Positions 11,630 through 24,114 of a stretch of 64,000 nucleotides of DNA are shown piece by piece. The position numbers and the translations under genes were made by a program. This DNA is from Anaspis maculata (taxonomy: Eukaryota; Arthropoda; Insecta; Coleoptera; Scraptiidae). The notes under the pieces were generated by a model, which saw only the letters and a program-made list of their open reading frames with translations, had not been told where the DNA came from and did not search any database. The stretch spans positions 53,377,306-53,441,305 of the forward strand of contig OX421963.1 of assembly GCA_949128115.1 (NCBI GenBank), given 5' to 3'. Each line of letters starts with the position of its first letter. The stretch's first letter is position 1.

Positions 11630-14600
11630 TAGCGCACTTCTCCAAACGGGAAGGCGCTTTTGTCCTCGCTTTGTCCGTCCGTCCGTCCGTCCGTCCGTCC
11701 GTCACAGCATCTAGTCCTAGACGAAAAGGTTTTTGCGAAAAATTTTTACTCCATTGGGTAGCTCATGACCTTGTATCCCGAACCAAGAAAAATCTTGACG
11801 AAATAATAATAAACAATGACAATAATAACAATTTAGTGTGACGCGGCATCGCCGTTGAATGCTGCATTTCAGAAGCCGGCCTGATCTCGAAAGTTATCAC
11901 ATGCGAGGAAGTACCCGATCTTATCATTTTACTATAATACATATGCGGAGTTATATTTAGAGGATGATTTGAACTTCATTTTAATGAAAATTTCACATCG
12001 GTGCGAGGAGCAGGCCAATAGTTATTAATTTTTGAAAATGACTCCGAAACTACGGCTCGGCCGCAAATGATTTATTCGTTGCTTGCTGGTGCTTGATATC
12101 CTTTCCTCCGAACAAAACGAAATTCAATACAGAAAATATTTCAACTCGAATGGGTAGCTCATGGCCTTGGTACGCGAATCAAGAAAAATTTTGCCGAAAT
12201 AATCATGAACAATTACAAAAATAACATTTTGGTGTAGGGCGGCTTCGCCGATCAAGTGCTGGCATTCGCGGTAAAATGTAGAAAGTTGCGATATGCAGGC
12301 AACTACAATTTCTTAATGAAATACATCACTGCATGTACGGCATTATATTTAGAGAACAATTTGAACTTTCCTTTGACAAAAACCCCACTTCGATCCGACC
12401 GTTAGGTCAATTGTTATCGACTTTTGAAAACGGCCGCAAAGCCACGGCTCGGCGCATATTACACGACCCTACAAATTTAAAATCAGACGTGCCGAAATAG
12501 TAATTGAACATTTTGAAATAGCCAATACTATGTACCTGAAGGATAATGGCACTCAAATTACGAAACATGTTCGCTCAATAACAAAAAAAAAGTAGGTAGG
12601 TATCACTAAAAATCATGTGACAAGGCTACCATTTTTTCGGTTTTTCGATAAAAAAGAAATGTTCCAATTCAAAAGTGAACCCGATATTCGTGTTCAGGAG
12701 GTCGAAATCAGTTGGAGAACATTTTTTAGCGCACTTCTCCAAACGGGAAGGCGCTTTTGTCCTCGCTTTGTCCGTCCGTCCGTCCGTTCGTCCGTCACAG
12801 CATCTAGTCCTATACGAAAAGGTTTTTGCGAAAAATTTTCACTCCATTGGGTAGCTCATGACCTTGTATCCCGAACCAAGAAAAATCTTGACGAAATAAT
12901 AATAAACAATGACAATAATAACAATTTAGTGTGACGCGGCATCGCCGTTGAATGCTGCATTTCAGAAACCGGCCTGATCTCGAAAGTTATCACATGCGAG
13001 GAAGTACCCGATCTTATCATTTTACCATAATACATATGCGGAGTTATATTTAGAGGATGATTTGAACTTCATTTAAATGAAAATTTCACATCGGTGCGAG
13101 GTGCAGGCCAATAGTTATTAATTTTTGAAAATGACTCCGAAACTACGGCTCGGCAGCAAATGATTTATTCGTTGCTTGCTGGTGCTTGATATCCTTTTCT
13201 CCGAACAAAACGAAATTCAATACAGAAAATATTTCAACTCGAATGGGTAGCTTATGGCCTTGGTACGCGAATCAAGAAAAATTTTGCCGAAATAATCATG
13301 AACAATTACAAAAATAACATTTTGGTGTAGAGCGGCTTCGCCGATCAAGTGCTAGCATTCGCGGTAAGATGTAGAAAGTTGCGATATGCAGGCAACTACA
13401 ATTTCTTAATGAAATACATCACTGTATGTACGGCATTATATTTAGAGAACAATTTGAACTTTCTTTTGACAAAAACCCCACTTCGATCCGACCGTCGGGT
13501 CAATTGTTATCAATTTTTGAAAACGACCGCAAAACCCACGGCTCGGCGCATATTACACGACCCTACAAATTTAAAATCAGACGTGCCGAAATAGTAATTG
13601 AACATTTTGAAATAGCCAATACTATGTACCTGAAGGATAATGGCACTCAAATTACGAAACATGTTCGCTCAATAACAAAAAAAAAGTAGGTAGGTATCAC
13701 TAAAAATCATGTGACAAGGCTACCATTTTTTCGGTTTTTCGATAAAAAAGAAATGTTCCAATTCAAAAGTGAACCCGATATTCGTGTTCAGGAGGTCGAA
13801 ATCAGTTGGAGAACATTTTTTAGCGCACTTCTCCAAACGGGAAGGCGCTTTTGTCCTCGCTTTGTCCGTCCGTCCGTCCGTTCGTCCGTCACAGCATCTA
13901 GTCCTATACGAAAAGGTTTTTGCGAAAAATTTTCACTCCATTGGGTAGCTCATGACCTTGTATCCCGAACCAAGAAAAATCTTGACGAAATAATAATAAA
14001 CAATGACAATAATAACAATTTAGTGTGACGCGGCATCGCCGTTGAATGCTGCATTTCAGAAACCGGCCTGATCTCGAAAGTTATCACATGCGAGGAAGTA
14101 CCCGATCTTATCATTTTACCATAATACATATGCGGAGTTATATTTAGAGGATGATTTGAACTTCATTTAAATGAAAATTTCACATCGGTGCGAGGTGCAG
14201 GCCAATAGTTATTAATTTTTGAAAATGACTCCGAAACTACGGCTCGGCAGCAAATGATTTATTCGTTGCTTGCTGGTGCTTGATATCCTTTTCTCCGAAC
14301 AAAACGAAATTCAATACAGAAAATATTTCAACTCGAATGGGTAGCTTATGGCCTTGGTACGCGAATCAAGAAAAATTTTGCCGAAATAATCATGAACAAT
14401 TACAAAAATAACATTTTGGTGTAGAGCGGCTTCGCCGATCAAGTGCTAGCATTCGCGGTAAGATGTAGAAAGTTGCGATATGCAGGCAACTACAATTTCT
14501 TAATGAAATACATCACTGTATGTACGGCATTATATTTAGAGAACAATTTGAACTTTCTTTTGACAAAAACCCCACTTCGATCCGACCGTCGGGTCAATTG

Positions 14601-14911
14601 TTATCAATTTTTGAAAACGACCGCAAAACCCACGGCTCGGCGCATATTACACGACCCTACAAATTTAAAATCAGACGTGCCGAAATAGTAATTGACCATT
14701 TTGGAATAGCCAATACTAGGTACCTAAAGGATAATGGCACTCAAACTACGAAACATGTTCGCTCAATAACAAAAAAAGTAGGTAGGTATCACTAAAAATC
14801 ATGTGACAGGCTACCATTTTTTCGGTTTTTCGATAAAAAAGAAATGTTCCAATTCAAAACTGAACCCGATATTCGTGTTCAGGAGGTCGACATCAGTTGG
14901 AGAACATTTTT
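11630..14911 (+). repeat. Three tandem ~1,094-bp units
   Basis: Each unit starts TAGCGCACTTCTCCAAACGG and runs into a GTCC microsatellite. Unit starts are near 11630, 12727 and 13821 (periods about 1,097 and 1,094 bp). Units 2 and 3 are almost identical by eye: the same 105- and 81-codon frames recur exactly 1,094 bp apart. Unit 1 is more diverged. The ORFs in the units are by-products of the repetition. An inverted, diverged relative lies in WASHC5 intron 5 (60750-61487). Confidence 0.85.
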
Positions 14912-14929
14912 TTATATAAGTAACAGAAT

Positions 14930-15765
14930 GACGCTTATGTGGCCGGTTTGTCTGTCTGTCTGTCTGTCCGAGTCCGTGCAGAAATTAGGACGCTGTACTT
15001 CTTCTCGAGAATTGAAACAAAAGTCTTGGAACTTTTTTCCGATTAATAGCTGATGTCCCCAAGGGTGGCCAATGGGCACTATTTTTGTTATCCATTCATC
15101 GTTATGATTATTCTCAAAAAACAGAGATCTCCTGTGCACTTCGATGAAGTTGAACTTCTTCTCGGGAACTAAAGCTACAGCCCTTGAAGATTGAACTTTA
15201 TCCGGTGGATAGCTTAGGTTCTCAAGGACCAAATAGGCAGAATGGATTTCATAATTCGGCCGCCATCTTGGCTGCCATATTGAAATTTCTTATTAGTGGA
15301 ACGATTGTCATGAAACTTGAAACTCACCCTTGTCTAGTACGATCATTCTTATTTTCAAGCCAAATTTCATGATTGCCCCACCATCTTGGCCGCCATATTG
15401 AAATCTCTTATAAGTGGGAGGATTTTCATGAAACTTGAGAGTTACGCTTGTCTCGTACGATCATTCCTATTTTCAAGCTGAGTTTCATAATTCTGCCGCC
15501 ATCTTGGCCGCCATATTGAAATCTCTTATTAGTGGAACGATTTTCATGAAACTTGGAACTTACCCTTGTCTAGTACAATCATTCTGATTTTCAAGCCGGA
15601 TTTCATGATTCTGTCGATATTTTGGCCGCCATATTGGAATTTTTGCCCAAGACGGTAGAACCCTAATTACTCAACATCTGGCGTTCACTAATCCTCCAAA
15701 AAGGAAGTGCGCTACTGAGCCTCATGCCCATGAGGCGTATTCGCTTGTTTCTTCCTGCACCATAT
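14930..15765 (+). repeat. Microsatellite plus ~120-bp tandem 'ATGGCGGC' repeat block
   Basis: A GTCT microsatellite at 14949-14970 is followed by about three ~120-bp units (15240-15610). Each holds CCGCCATCTTGG, CCATATTGAAAT, AGTGGAACGATTGTCATGAA and TTATTTTCAAGC. The same architecture recurs at 25.34-25.95 kb. It ends with the CCTCATGCCCATGAGG palindrome. A HINE/DINE-1-like origin is inference. Confidence 0.55.
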
Positions 15766-16755
15766 TGAACCGATCACGACAAGTTTAGCATCTTTTCCGA
15801 CTAGATTCAATCTCCTGAACTCGAATCCAATGTGTAAATTTGGATGAAAACAAGTTTGAACAAGTTAACTTGAGAAAACATGTTTTTTCTGTGACAATTT
15901 TGACGATTTTTTTTTACTGTTTGAGGTGTTCATCTTTGGAAAATTTTCAGAGGCCATTAAATTGAAGTGTATTCTTCAGGAAAATCGTCCACTCGATGTA
16001 TGATTTTGTTTCTCGAGTTAAAAAAATCGATTTGAACCTTTGCCGGCGCGGCGCATCGTCTACTACTGACCAGAACACTACAGCATGCACCTTCAAATAA
16101 AAATGGCTCAAATTATTGAAAAAATAACAATTGATCTTTGAAAGTTCGAGGATCTGTGCAGAATTGAATTCCCTATAATATAAACAAAATCTCCATGAAT
16201 CGCACTGCAGGGTTTTGAGTTATTTGAGGGGAGAGGCAACAGTTCATAGAGTATGAATCTTTCCAAAATGTTATCCTCCTCCTCGAATAACTCAAAATCC
16301 TGCAGTGTGATTCATGGCGATTTTATTTATGCTATGGGGAATTCAGTTCTGCACAAATCCTCGAATTTTCAAAAATTTGGTTATAGTTTCTTCAATAGTT
16401 TCAGCTACTTTCATTTAAAGGTGCATGTTGTAGTGTTCTGGTCAGTAGTAGACGACAGGCCGTGCCGGCTCAGGGTCAAATCGATTTTTCAAACTCGAGA
16501 AACAAAATCATACATCGAGTGGATGATTTTCCTGAAGAATACACTTCAATTTAATGGCCTCTGAAAATTTATCAAAGATGAATACCTACCTCTAACAGTA
16601 AAAAAAAATTCGTCAAAATTGTCAAAGAAAAAACAAGTTTTCTTAAGTTAACTTGTTCAAACTTGTTTTCATCCAAATTTACACAACGGATTCGAGTTCA
16701 GGAGATTAAATTTTGTTGGAAAAGATACTAAACTTGTCGCGATCGGTTCTACATG
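15765..16755. repeat. ~990-bp palindrome
   Basis: The left half (15765-16240) is mirrored by 16260-16755. Matching blocks include CCGATCACGACAAGTTTAG with its inverse, ACAAGTTAACTTG-containing blocks, and CCACTCGATGTATGATTTTG with its inverse. The centre is near 16255, between two copies of a CTGCAGGGTTTTGAGTTAT-type sequence. Arms differ by scattered substitutions and small indels, so the two halves are not freshly copied. Confidence 0.7.
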
Positions 16756-17089
16756 GCCAAAAAAACAAAATGGACCACTTAGCAGAGCTTCGCCCCCCCT
16801 CGACCCCCCTTCAACAATGATCGACACTTCATGTGCCAAAATGGTATCAACGGGATATTATGCGTCGAATTATGATGTATTTGCTCCCAATGGATTGACG
16901 TGTTTTATCCCCTCCATTTTAAGTTGCAATTTTTTACCCCCCCCTCCAATAACTCAAAACCCCCGGGTCTGATTTTTGGCGATTTTGGATATGTTGTAGA
17001 GCACTTGATTCTGAACAGAATATCAAATTTTCAAGACGTCCATATTTTTTCCTAGGTTGAAATCTATCTTTCTTGTACTATCTGTATTG

Positions 17090-17760
17090 ATACTGTCATG
17101 GACATACACGGGAACAAAATTCCAAGACATTTAATGGAAGCGCGAAGAATGGGGGCCATAACTAAGTTGGAAGAAAACTGATCCATAAGTGCAGTGGCTA
17201 CAGAACTGGATGTCAACAAAAGTTGGATGTTTTACGTCAATAAGCGCTGGCAAGAAGAACATAGACTGCGAAGGCCAGCCAGAGAAGACATTGAAAGGGT
17301 GTCAATAACTGAGATAAAAGACAACGCTCTAGGGTTGAATTCATCCAACAAAATCCGTTAAGTACCGCTGTAGGAGTCCGAGAAGAAACATTGTTCTCAG
17401 AATCTCTAAGAACAGCCCGCACACACACGTTTGAACCGCTACGGATTGAGGAACCTTGCAGCTGCACAAATCCAACTTACTGACGAACACAAACAACAAA
17501 GAGTTTAGTTTGCAAATGCATTCTTGAGTCATGGACATGACTTTTAGAACAACGCGTCATGTTTTCAAACGAAAAGACTGTTCAGTCTTGTAGGTAATAA
17601 ATGGGTAGCAACCCAGAAACACAAGATTCGAAGAAATCAACGTATGGGCATAGATGAGCCAGTATTCAACAGCCTGCAGGACATTTGAAACAACGTTGTG
17701 TTTGTATTCGTCAGCAAGGAAAATTTTCCATGCAGCGGAAGACCTCTTCAATTCGTGAAG
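17090..17760 (+). pseudogene. Tc1-like transposase remnant
   Basis: Decayed reading frames in several phases resemble a Tc1/mariner transposase. In order they are: an N-terminal helix-turn-helix part (RHLMEARRMGAITKLEEN, then SAVATELDVNKSW), a middle block (NRYGLRNLAAAQIQLTDEHK), and a part resembling the region around the first catalytic Asp (EKTVQSC, then KHKIRRNQRMGIDEPVFN). Many stops and frameshifts mean it is dead. No TIRs were located. A related fragment follows on the opposite strand. Confidence 0.55.
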
Positions 17761-17885
17761 CTTTGGAGATGCTTGTGCCGTCCACGTCTAGTGATTCTGG
17801 AAACAATGTTTCTTCTTGAGCTTCTACAACGGCACTAAACGGATTGTGTCCACCTTGGTTATGGCCCTCATTCTTTGCGTTTCTG
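17700..17885 (-). pseudogene. Second Tc1-like transposase fragment, inverted
   Basis: Read on the minus strand, 17885 down to 17700 matches 17142-17500 (+) in pieces: AAAGAATGAGGGCCATAAC against GAAGAATGGGGGCCATAAC, and GAAGAAACATTGTT in both. The two fragments form a head-to-head pair. They differ enough to be separate copies rather than a recent fold-back. Confidence 0.5.
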
Positions 17886-18289
17886 TTGAGACAATTACAT
17901 TTTTGAAAATTTTATTGTTGTCTTATGATGGATTAGAATACTCGTGTTCTTGAAATGTAATACCTACTTGGAAGTTTGATTTAAACACAGATATGAATTT
18001 TGAATTTTGTGTGATCACTATTGGGTAGTATTAATAAAAAATAAGCATAAGCATTTGCTTGGATTTCATAGGCGTTGCTAGGGAAAGTCTGCTTAGCAAC
18101 TCCTCAAAAATGTGAGCAAATGCTTATGCTTCTGTTTTATTAATACTACCCATTGTGTCTGTTAGTTCGCCACTGGCCAAAGCCTCATTCAAAGTACCAC
18201 AAATCTGAGAAAAAAAACCGTAGCAACAGAAAGTCGTTCACATTTGGGTCGCGTCAACTGTACCTACTATAGACAAGGATAAGTTCCAA

Positions 18290-19150
18290 GTTCCATGAAA
18301 ATCGTTCCACTAATAAGAGATTTCAATATGGCGGCAGATGTTGGAATTTGGCTGAAGAATAAGAATGATCATACGAAACAAAGGTAAGTCCCAAGCTCCA
18401 TGAAAATCGTTAAGTGATAATAAATTTCAATATGGCGGTCAAGATGGCGGCAGAGCATCATTTGTCCAAAATCGGATGTATTTTGATGAAGTTCACATCG
18501 CCTGTGAATTTCATTCAAATCGGACCACTTTCAGAGAAATTCAAAATGGCGGACCAAAGATGGCGGCCAAGTGACAAAAATCATTGGTCAATTGTATATG
18601 GTGAACACGTTTGCATTCGATTGGCGTTTGCACCACATCGATATCTTTTTTCGTTGAGGCATAATTGTCCTAGTAATATCACTTTGAAACATGTTCAATA
18701 TGGAGAATACAAGATGGCGGCGAGGCATCAATTGTCGAAAATTGGATGAACCTAATTGAAGTTCACATCGCCTGCAAATTTCACTCAAATCGGACCACTT
18801 TCAGAGAAATTCAAAATGGCGGATCAAAGATGGCGGCCAAGTGACAAAAATTATTGATCAACTTTATAATGGTGGTCACGTACGCATTCGATTGGCGTTT
18901 GCACCATATCGATATCTCTTTTCGTTGAGGCATAATTCTCCCAGTTCTATCACTTCGAAACATGTTCAATAGTGAGAATACAAGATGGCGGCGGGGCATC
19001 AATTGTCGAAAATTGGATAGATCTTGATGTGGTTCACATTGCCTGCAAATTTCATTTCAATCGGATCACTTTTAGAGAGATTCAAAATGGCGGATCAAAG
19101 ATGGCGGCAGAATAACAAAAAACCAAAAGTCAACTTGACATCCTGGACAT
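18290..19150 (+). repeat. ~270-bp tandem repeat, about 2.5 units
   Basis: The phrase GAAGTTCACATCGCCTG recurs at about 18490 and 18760, with a variant at 19031 (period about 270 bp). Units also share AGAGAAATTCAAAATGGCGG, CAAAGATGGCGGC and CACCACATCGATATC. An isolated unit fragment at 23.21-23.26 kb, beyond the next element, suggests that element split this array. Confidence 0.7.
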
Positions 19151-19151
19151 A

Positions 19152-22100
19152 TCGTCCCTTGCCAGGCAAAGCAACGTAAGCGACATTTTAGCAACTCTAC
19201 AGGAGAGACAAACAAGTGAGTATGCCTTCACGTGCGTGAGTCTCAGTAGCGCATTTTCTCAAAGAGGCATATTGTGAACGTAAAGAAATTTGGTTGAAGG
19301 AGAAACACCATTCCTTGCCCACTTTCTTCATTCGAAACTAATTGTGATATTTTGTTATCAGAATGGGGTACTTGCCAATGAAATAGATTTGAATGAAAAT
19401 TCTTTCACTCATCAATATTTTTTTGTTTGAGGGCGGGAGCTGGGAGCGGCGACTAATCAACAGTAGTCTATTCTTTCGCATTTTTAGTCGGCTATCCATA
19501 TAGCGAAAGAATTAGATCGCTATGTCTTCGGGTTTATGTTTTCCATTTATCTCTTACTTTGAGGGCAGCGTGTGGGGGTGGCAGCATTCGGCAAAGTAAC
19601 TGTTGCACAGTTTGAGTTAGGAGTTTCTAAATGTTTAAGGAAATATGACAATCAGTGAAAATTGTGAAAGTTGCATTTTTTTTTTGTTTGGGGGCGGGAG
19701 CTGGAGGCGGCGACTAATCAAAAGTGGCCTATCTCTTCCCAGTTTTAGTCAGCTATCTATATAGCGCAACAATTAGATCGCTATGTCTTCAGGGTTATGT
19801 TTCACATTTATCTCTTATTTTGGGGGCGGCGTGTGGGAGCGGCAGAGTTTGGCAAAGAAATTCTTCCACAGTTTGAGTTGGGAGTTTCTGAATGTTTGAG
19901 GTAACATTAAAATGTAAATCAGTGGAAATTATTGAAAGTTGCACTTTTTTTCTTTTGGGGGTGGAAGTTGGAGGCGGCGACTAATCAACAGTAGTCTATT
20001 TTTTCCCATTTTTAGTCGGCTATCTTAATAGCGAAAGAATTAGATCGTAATGTCTTCGGGTTTATGTTTTCCATTTATCTCTTACTTTGAAGGCAGCGTG
20101 TGGGGGTGGCAGCATTCGGCAAAGTAACTGTTGCACAGTTTGAGTTAGGAGTTTCTAAATGTTTAAGGAAATATGGCAATCAGTGAAAATTGTGAAAGTT
20201 GCATTTTTTTTGTTTGGGGGCGGGAGCTGGAGGCGGCGACTAATCAAAAGTGGCCTATCTCTTCCTATTTTTAGTCAGCTATCTATATAGCGGAACAATT
20301 AGATCGTTATGTCTTCAGGGTTATGTTTTACATTTATCTCTTACTTTGGGGGCGGCGTGTGGAGCGGCAGAGTTTGGCAAAGAAATTCTTCCACAGTTTG
20401 AGTTGGGAGTTTCTGAATGTTTGACGTAACATTATAAATCAGTGGAAATTATTGAAAGTTGCACTTTTTTTCTTTTGGGGGTGGAAGTTGGAGGCGGCGT
20501 CATATCAAAAGTAGCCTATTCTTTCCCATTTTCAGTGAGCTATCCATATAGCGAAAGAATTAGATCGCTATGTCTTCGGGTTTATGTTTTCCATTTATCT
20601 CTTACTTTGAGGGCAGCGTGTGGGGGTGGCAGCATTCGGCAAAGTAACTGTTGCACAGTTTGAGTTAGGAGTTTCTAAATGTTTAAGGAAATATGGCAAT
20701 CAGTGAAAATTGTGAAAGTTGCATTTTTTGTTTGGGGGCGGGAGCTGGAGGCGGCGACTTATCAAAAGTGGCCTATCTCTTCCTATTTTTAGTCAGCTAT
20801 CTATATAGCGGAACAATTAGATCGTTATGTCTTCAGGGTTATGTTTTACATTTATCTCTTACTTTGGGGGCGGCGTGTGGGGCGGCAGAGTTTGGCAAAG
20901 AAATTCTTCCACAGTTTGAGTTGGGAGTTTTTAAATGTTTAAGGAAATATGGCAATCAGTGAAAATTGTGAGAGTTGCATTTTTTTTGTTTGGGGGCGGG
21001 AGCTGGAGGCGGCGACTAATCAAAAGTGGCCTATCTCTTCCTATTTTTAGTCAGCTATCTATATAGCGGAACAATTAGATCGTTATGTCTTCAGGGTTAT
21101 GTTTTACATTTATCTCTTACTTTGGGGGCGGCGTGTGGAGCGGCAGAGTTTGGCAAAGAAATTCTTCCACAGTTTGAGTTGGGAGTTTCTGAATGTTTGA
21201 GGTAACATTAAAATGTAAATCAGTGGAAATTATTGAAAGTTGCACTTTTTTTCTTTTGGGGGTGGAAGTTGGAGGCGGCGTCATATCAAAAGTAGCCTAT
21301 TCTTTCCCATTTTCAGTAAGCTATCCATATAGCGAAAGAAGTAGATCGTTATGTCTTCGGGTTTATGTTTTTCATTCATCTCTCACTTTGATGGCAGCGT
21401 ATGGGGGCGGCAGCATTCGGCAAAGTAACTGTTGCACAGTTTGAGTTGGAAGTTACTAAATGTAAGGGAAATATGACAATCAGTGAAAATTGTGAAAGTT
21501 GCATTTTTTTGTTTGGGGGCGGCAGCTGGAGGTGGCAGCTGGAGGCGGCGGCTAATTAAAAGTGGCCTATCTTTTTCCAATTTCAGTCAGCTATCAATAT
21601 AGTAAAAGAATTAGATCGCTATGTCTTCAGGTTCATGTTTTACATTCATCTCTCACTTTGGGGGCGGCGTGTAGGAGCGGCAGAGTTTGGCAAAGAAATT
21701 CTTGCACAGTTTGAGTTAAGAGTTTCTAAATGTTCAAGGAAATATGACAATCAGTGAAAGTTGTGAAAGTTGCATTTTTTTTTGTTTGGAGGCGGCAGCT
21801 GGGGGTGGCGGCTAATTAAAAGTGGCCTATATATTTCCAATTTCAGTCAGCTATCAATATAGTGAAAGAATTAGATCGCTATGTCTTCAGGTTCATGTTT
21901 TACATTTATCTCTCACTTTGGGGGCGGCGTGTGGGAGCGGCAGAGTTTGTCAAAGAAATTCTTGCACAGTTTGAGTCAAGAGTTTCTAAATGTTCGAGGT
22001 AACAGTATCAGCTAAATCAGTGAAAATTGTAGAAAGTTGCACTTTCTTCTTTTGGGGGCGGAAGCTGGAGGCGGCGCCACATCAAAAGTAGCCTATCCTT

Positions 22101-23189
22101 TTCCATTTTTAGTCAGCTATCCATATAGCGAAAAACTTAGATCGCTATGTCTTCGGGTTCATGTTTTTTATTTATCTCTTACTTTGGGGGCGGCGTGTGG
22201 GACCGGCAGCGTTCGGCTGAGCAAATGTTGCACAATTTGAATTGGCAGTTCCTAAATGTTGAAGTGAACATCTCAATCAGTAACATTTGTGAAAGTTGCA
22301 CTTTTTATCGTTTAGGGGCGGAATCTGGGGGCGGCGACTAACCAAAAGTAGCCTATCCTTTCCCATTTTTAGTCAGCTATTTATATACCGAAAGAATCAG
22401 ATCGCTATGTCTTCGGGTTTATGTTTTTCATTTTAAAGTGATTGGGGGCGGTTTTTAGCAGTTTTTTCATGTCGGCGGCGCATATTGAAGACGGAATGTA
22501 TTTTGGCTTACGTTTATAAGTGGCAACTATGTATTATTCAAAAAATGAGAACACTAGAGCATCAGGTCTGGTAGAAAGTGCAATATTATGTTATTTCAAG
22601 TTTTACGGAGGCGGTTTTCTCTATGTTGGCGGCGCAATATGGACATCCAATATAGCCTAGCCCTCCTTTGGGAGTGGCAGCTATGTAACAGCGAAAAAAT
22701 TAGAAAGCTAGGTCGTCTAGTTTGGGAGGAGTTCGAGGAACGGACGGAAGGACGGACGGACGGACAAAGCGGTTGCAATAGCGATTTTCATCAAGATGGA
22801 AAATGCGCTAAAAAATTGGTTTTTTAAATTTTTCTATTTAAATCAGGAGGATCTGGACACCGGAAGAGTATCGATATTTGTAGTGTATTTTAGCCTTTAT
22901 TACCACAGATTTCCAGAAAAATCAGATCCAAATGAAAATAATCTGATTTGAATAAAGAAATCTGATTTAAATCACAAAAAATCTAATTTAAATAAAAAAA
23001 AAACGATTTTTTTGATTTTTTTATTTAAATTACGATTTTTTTTTGCACCCTGCGTATAATGAAGTATATTTTAGTGCTTGTGATAGTTTATATACTTATT
23101 CGACGCGGCTCAGTGAGACTTACCCAACAAGATCAGAAACACATTTTCGCCAGAATGGCGCTTACGTTGCTTTGTCTGGCAAGGGACGA
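19152..23189. mobile_element. 4.04-kb TIR element enclosing a minisatellite
   Basis: The left end TCGTCCCTTGCCAGGCAAAG is mirrored by the right end CTTTGTCTGGCAAGGGACGA, and TA flanks both sides. The adjoining CAACGTAAGCG also pairs with CGCTTACGTTG. The interior is the minisatellite below plus a GGAC microsatellite end block (22.73-22.82 kb). No transposase was recognised. Confidence 0.65.
19420..22450 (+). repeat. GC-rich minisatellite, about 12 units of 250-270 bp
   Basis: Units carry a TTTTTTTGTTTGGGGGCGG block, a GGAGGCGGCGACTAATCAAA block, a TAGATCGCTATGTCTTC block and GGGGGCGGCGTGTGGG. Two subtypes (GTTTGGGGGCGGGAGCTGG and CTTTTGGGGGTGGAAGTTGG) partly alternate, so part of the array has a ~520-bp dimer order. 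Units drift toward the right edge. Short ORFs repeat with the period and are not genes. Confidence 0.85.
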
Positions 23190-24114
23190 TAATAATATGT
23201 ACTATTGATCAGCGTTTACACCACATCGATATCTTTCTTCACTGAGGTGTTATCCCGGGTACTGACGGACGGACGGACAAAGTGAAGCTAAAGGCCCCTT
23301 TTCCCCATTTTTTTGGGAAAGTGCGCTGAAAATCAGAGTTTGACCGGGAGCCATTTTCCATAATAAGCGTGCGGGGTCCTTTGATATGCAGATATGGTTT
23401 TGTTTTGCTGTGGAATATCCGTGTGTGGAATGAAGCTGGATTTATAAACTTGACGTTGCAGTTGCCGTTCGGGCTTCAAAGCTGGATTTATAAACTTGAC
23501 GTTGCAGTTGCCGTTCGCCGTTGCTGTTGCCGTTCAAAGTTGAATATGTGACAGTGATTGTGGTCATTTATAAGAGCCGTTGCCGTTGCAGTTGGCAGTT
23601 CGTGCTGTTCGTGGCGACGTTGGGGTGCAGTTCAGAGATAACCACACTGTAAGAAATAATCGTGAATTTCCCATGCGGCCACATTGCTTTTTTCCCATAC
23701 TTTTCAAAATACCATACATGCATGGAACTTCTCCATCACTTATTGGAAGATTTCCAATAAACTTGAGATTCTCCATACATCGGTCTGGAAAAACTTAAGG
23801 TAGTATTCAAATCAGTTTTACCGATCACGTGGTACAGCATCTACAAATGACAATCAACATCGAGATCAACATACTCCCAGCAGAGATCGGAATCGGAAGG
23901 CCGTTTATTATTATTGTATTATTATTTGCACGTACTAGTGAGCTGTGAATTGAGTGAGAGTTTCATCGTTGGAATGAACATTGGACAAGTCTGTACACTG
24001 GGCAGAACAACAGAAATAGTCTATAAAGGTGAGTAGGTAGTACCTATATAACTTATCCACAATTTTCGAGACCATTTTTGATAGGTTAGACCGATGACGG
24101 TTAAACTAAACTAA

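Larger units (their letters stand above)
11283..17090. mobile_element. 5.8-kb composite bracketed by inverted arms
   Basis: About 310 bp at 11283-11590 is repeated inverted at about 16790-17090, sharing AATATGGACGTCCTGAAAAT-type sequence, the CAATAACTCAAAACC block and CAACAATGATCGACAC. Between the arms are the 1.09-kb tandem array, a microsatellite-bearing repeat and a ~1-kb palindrome. Arm fragments recur at 37.31-37.38 kb and 47.45-47.53 kb, so the arms belong to a dispersed family. Confidence 0.5.

Noticed and set aside
12617..14795. Repeated 81-105-codon frames read as a tandem gene family
   Set aside because: They recur because the 1,094-bp unit recurs, include the GTCC microsatellite (RPSVRSS), and have no domain or splice evidence.
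19420..22450. Repeated glycine-rich frames such as EVGGGVISKVAYSF
   Set aside because: Frames follow the minisatellite period and shift between units; not coding.
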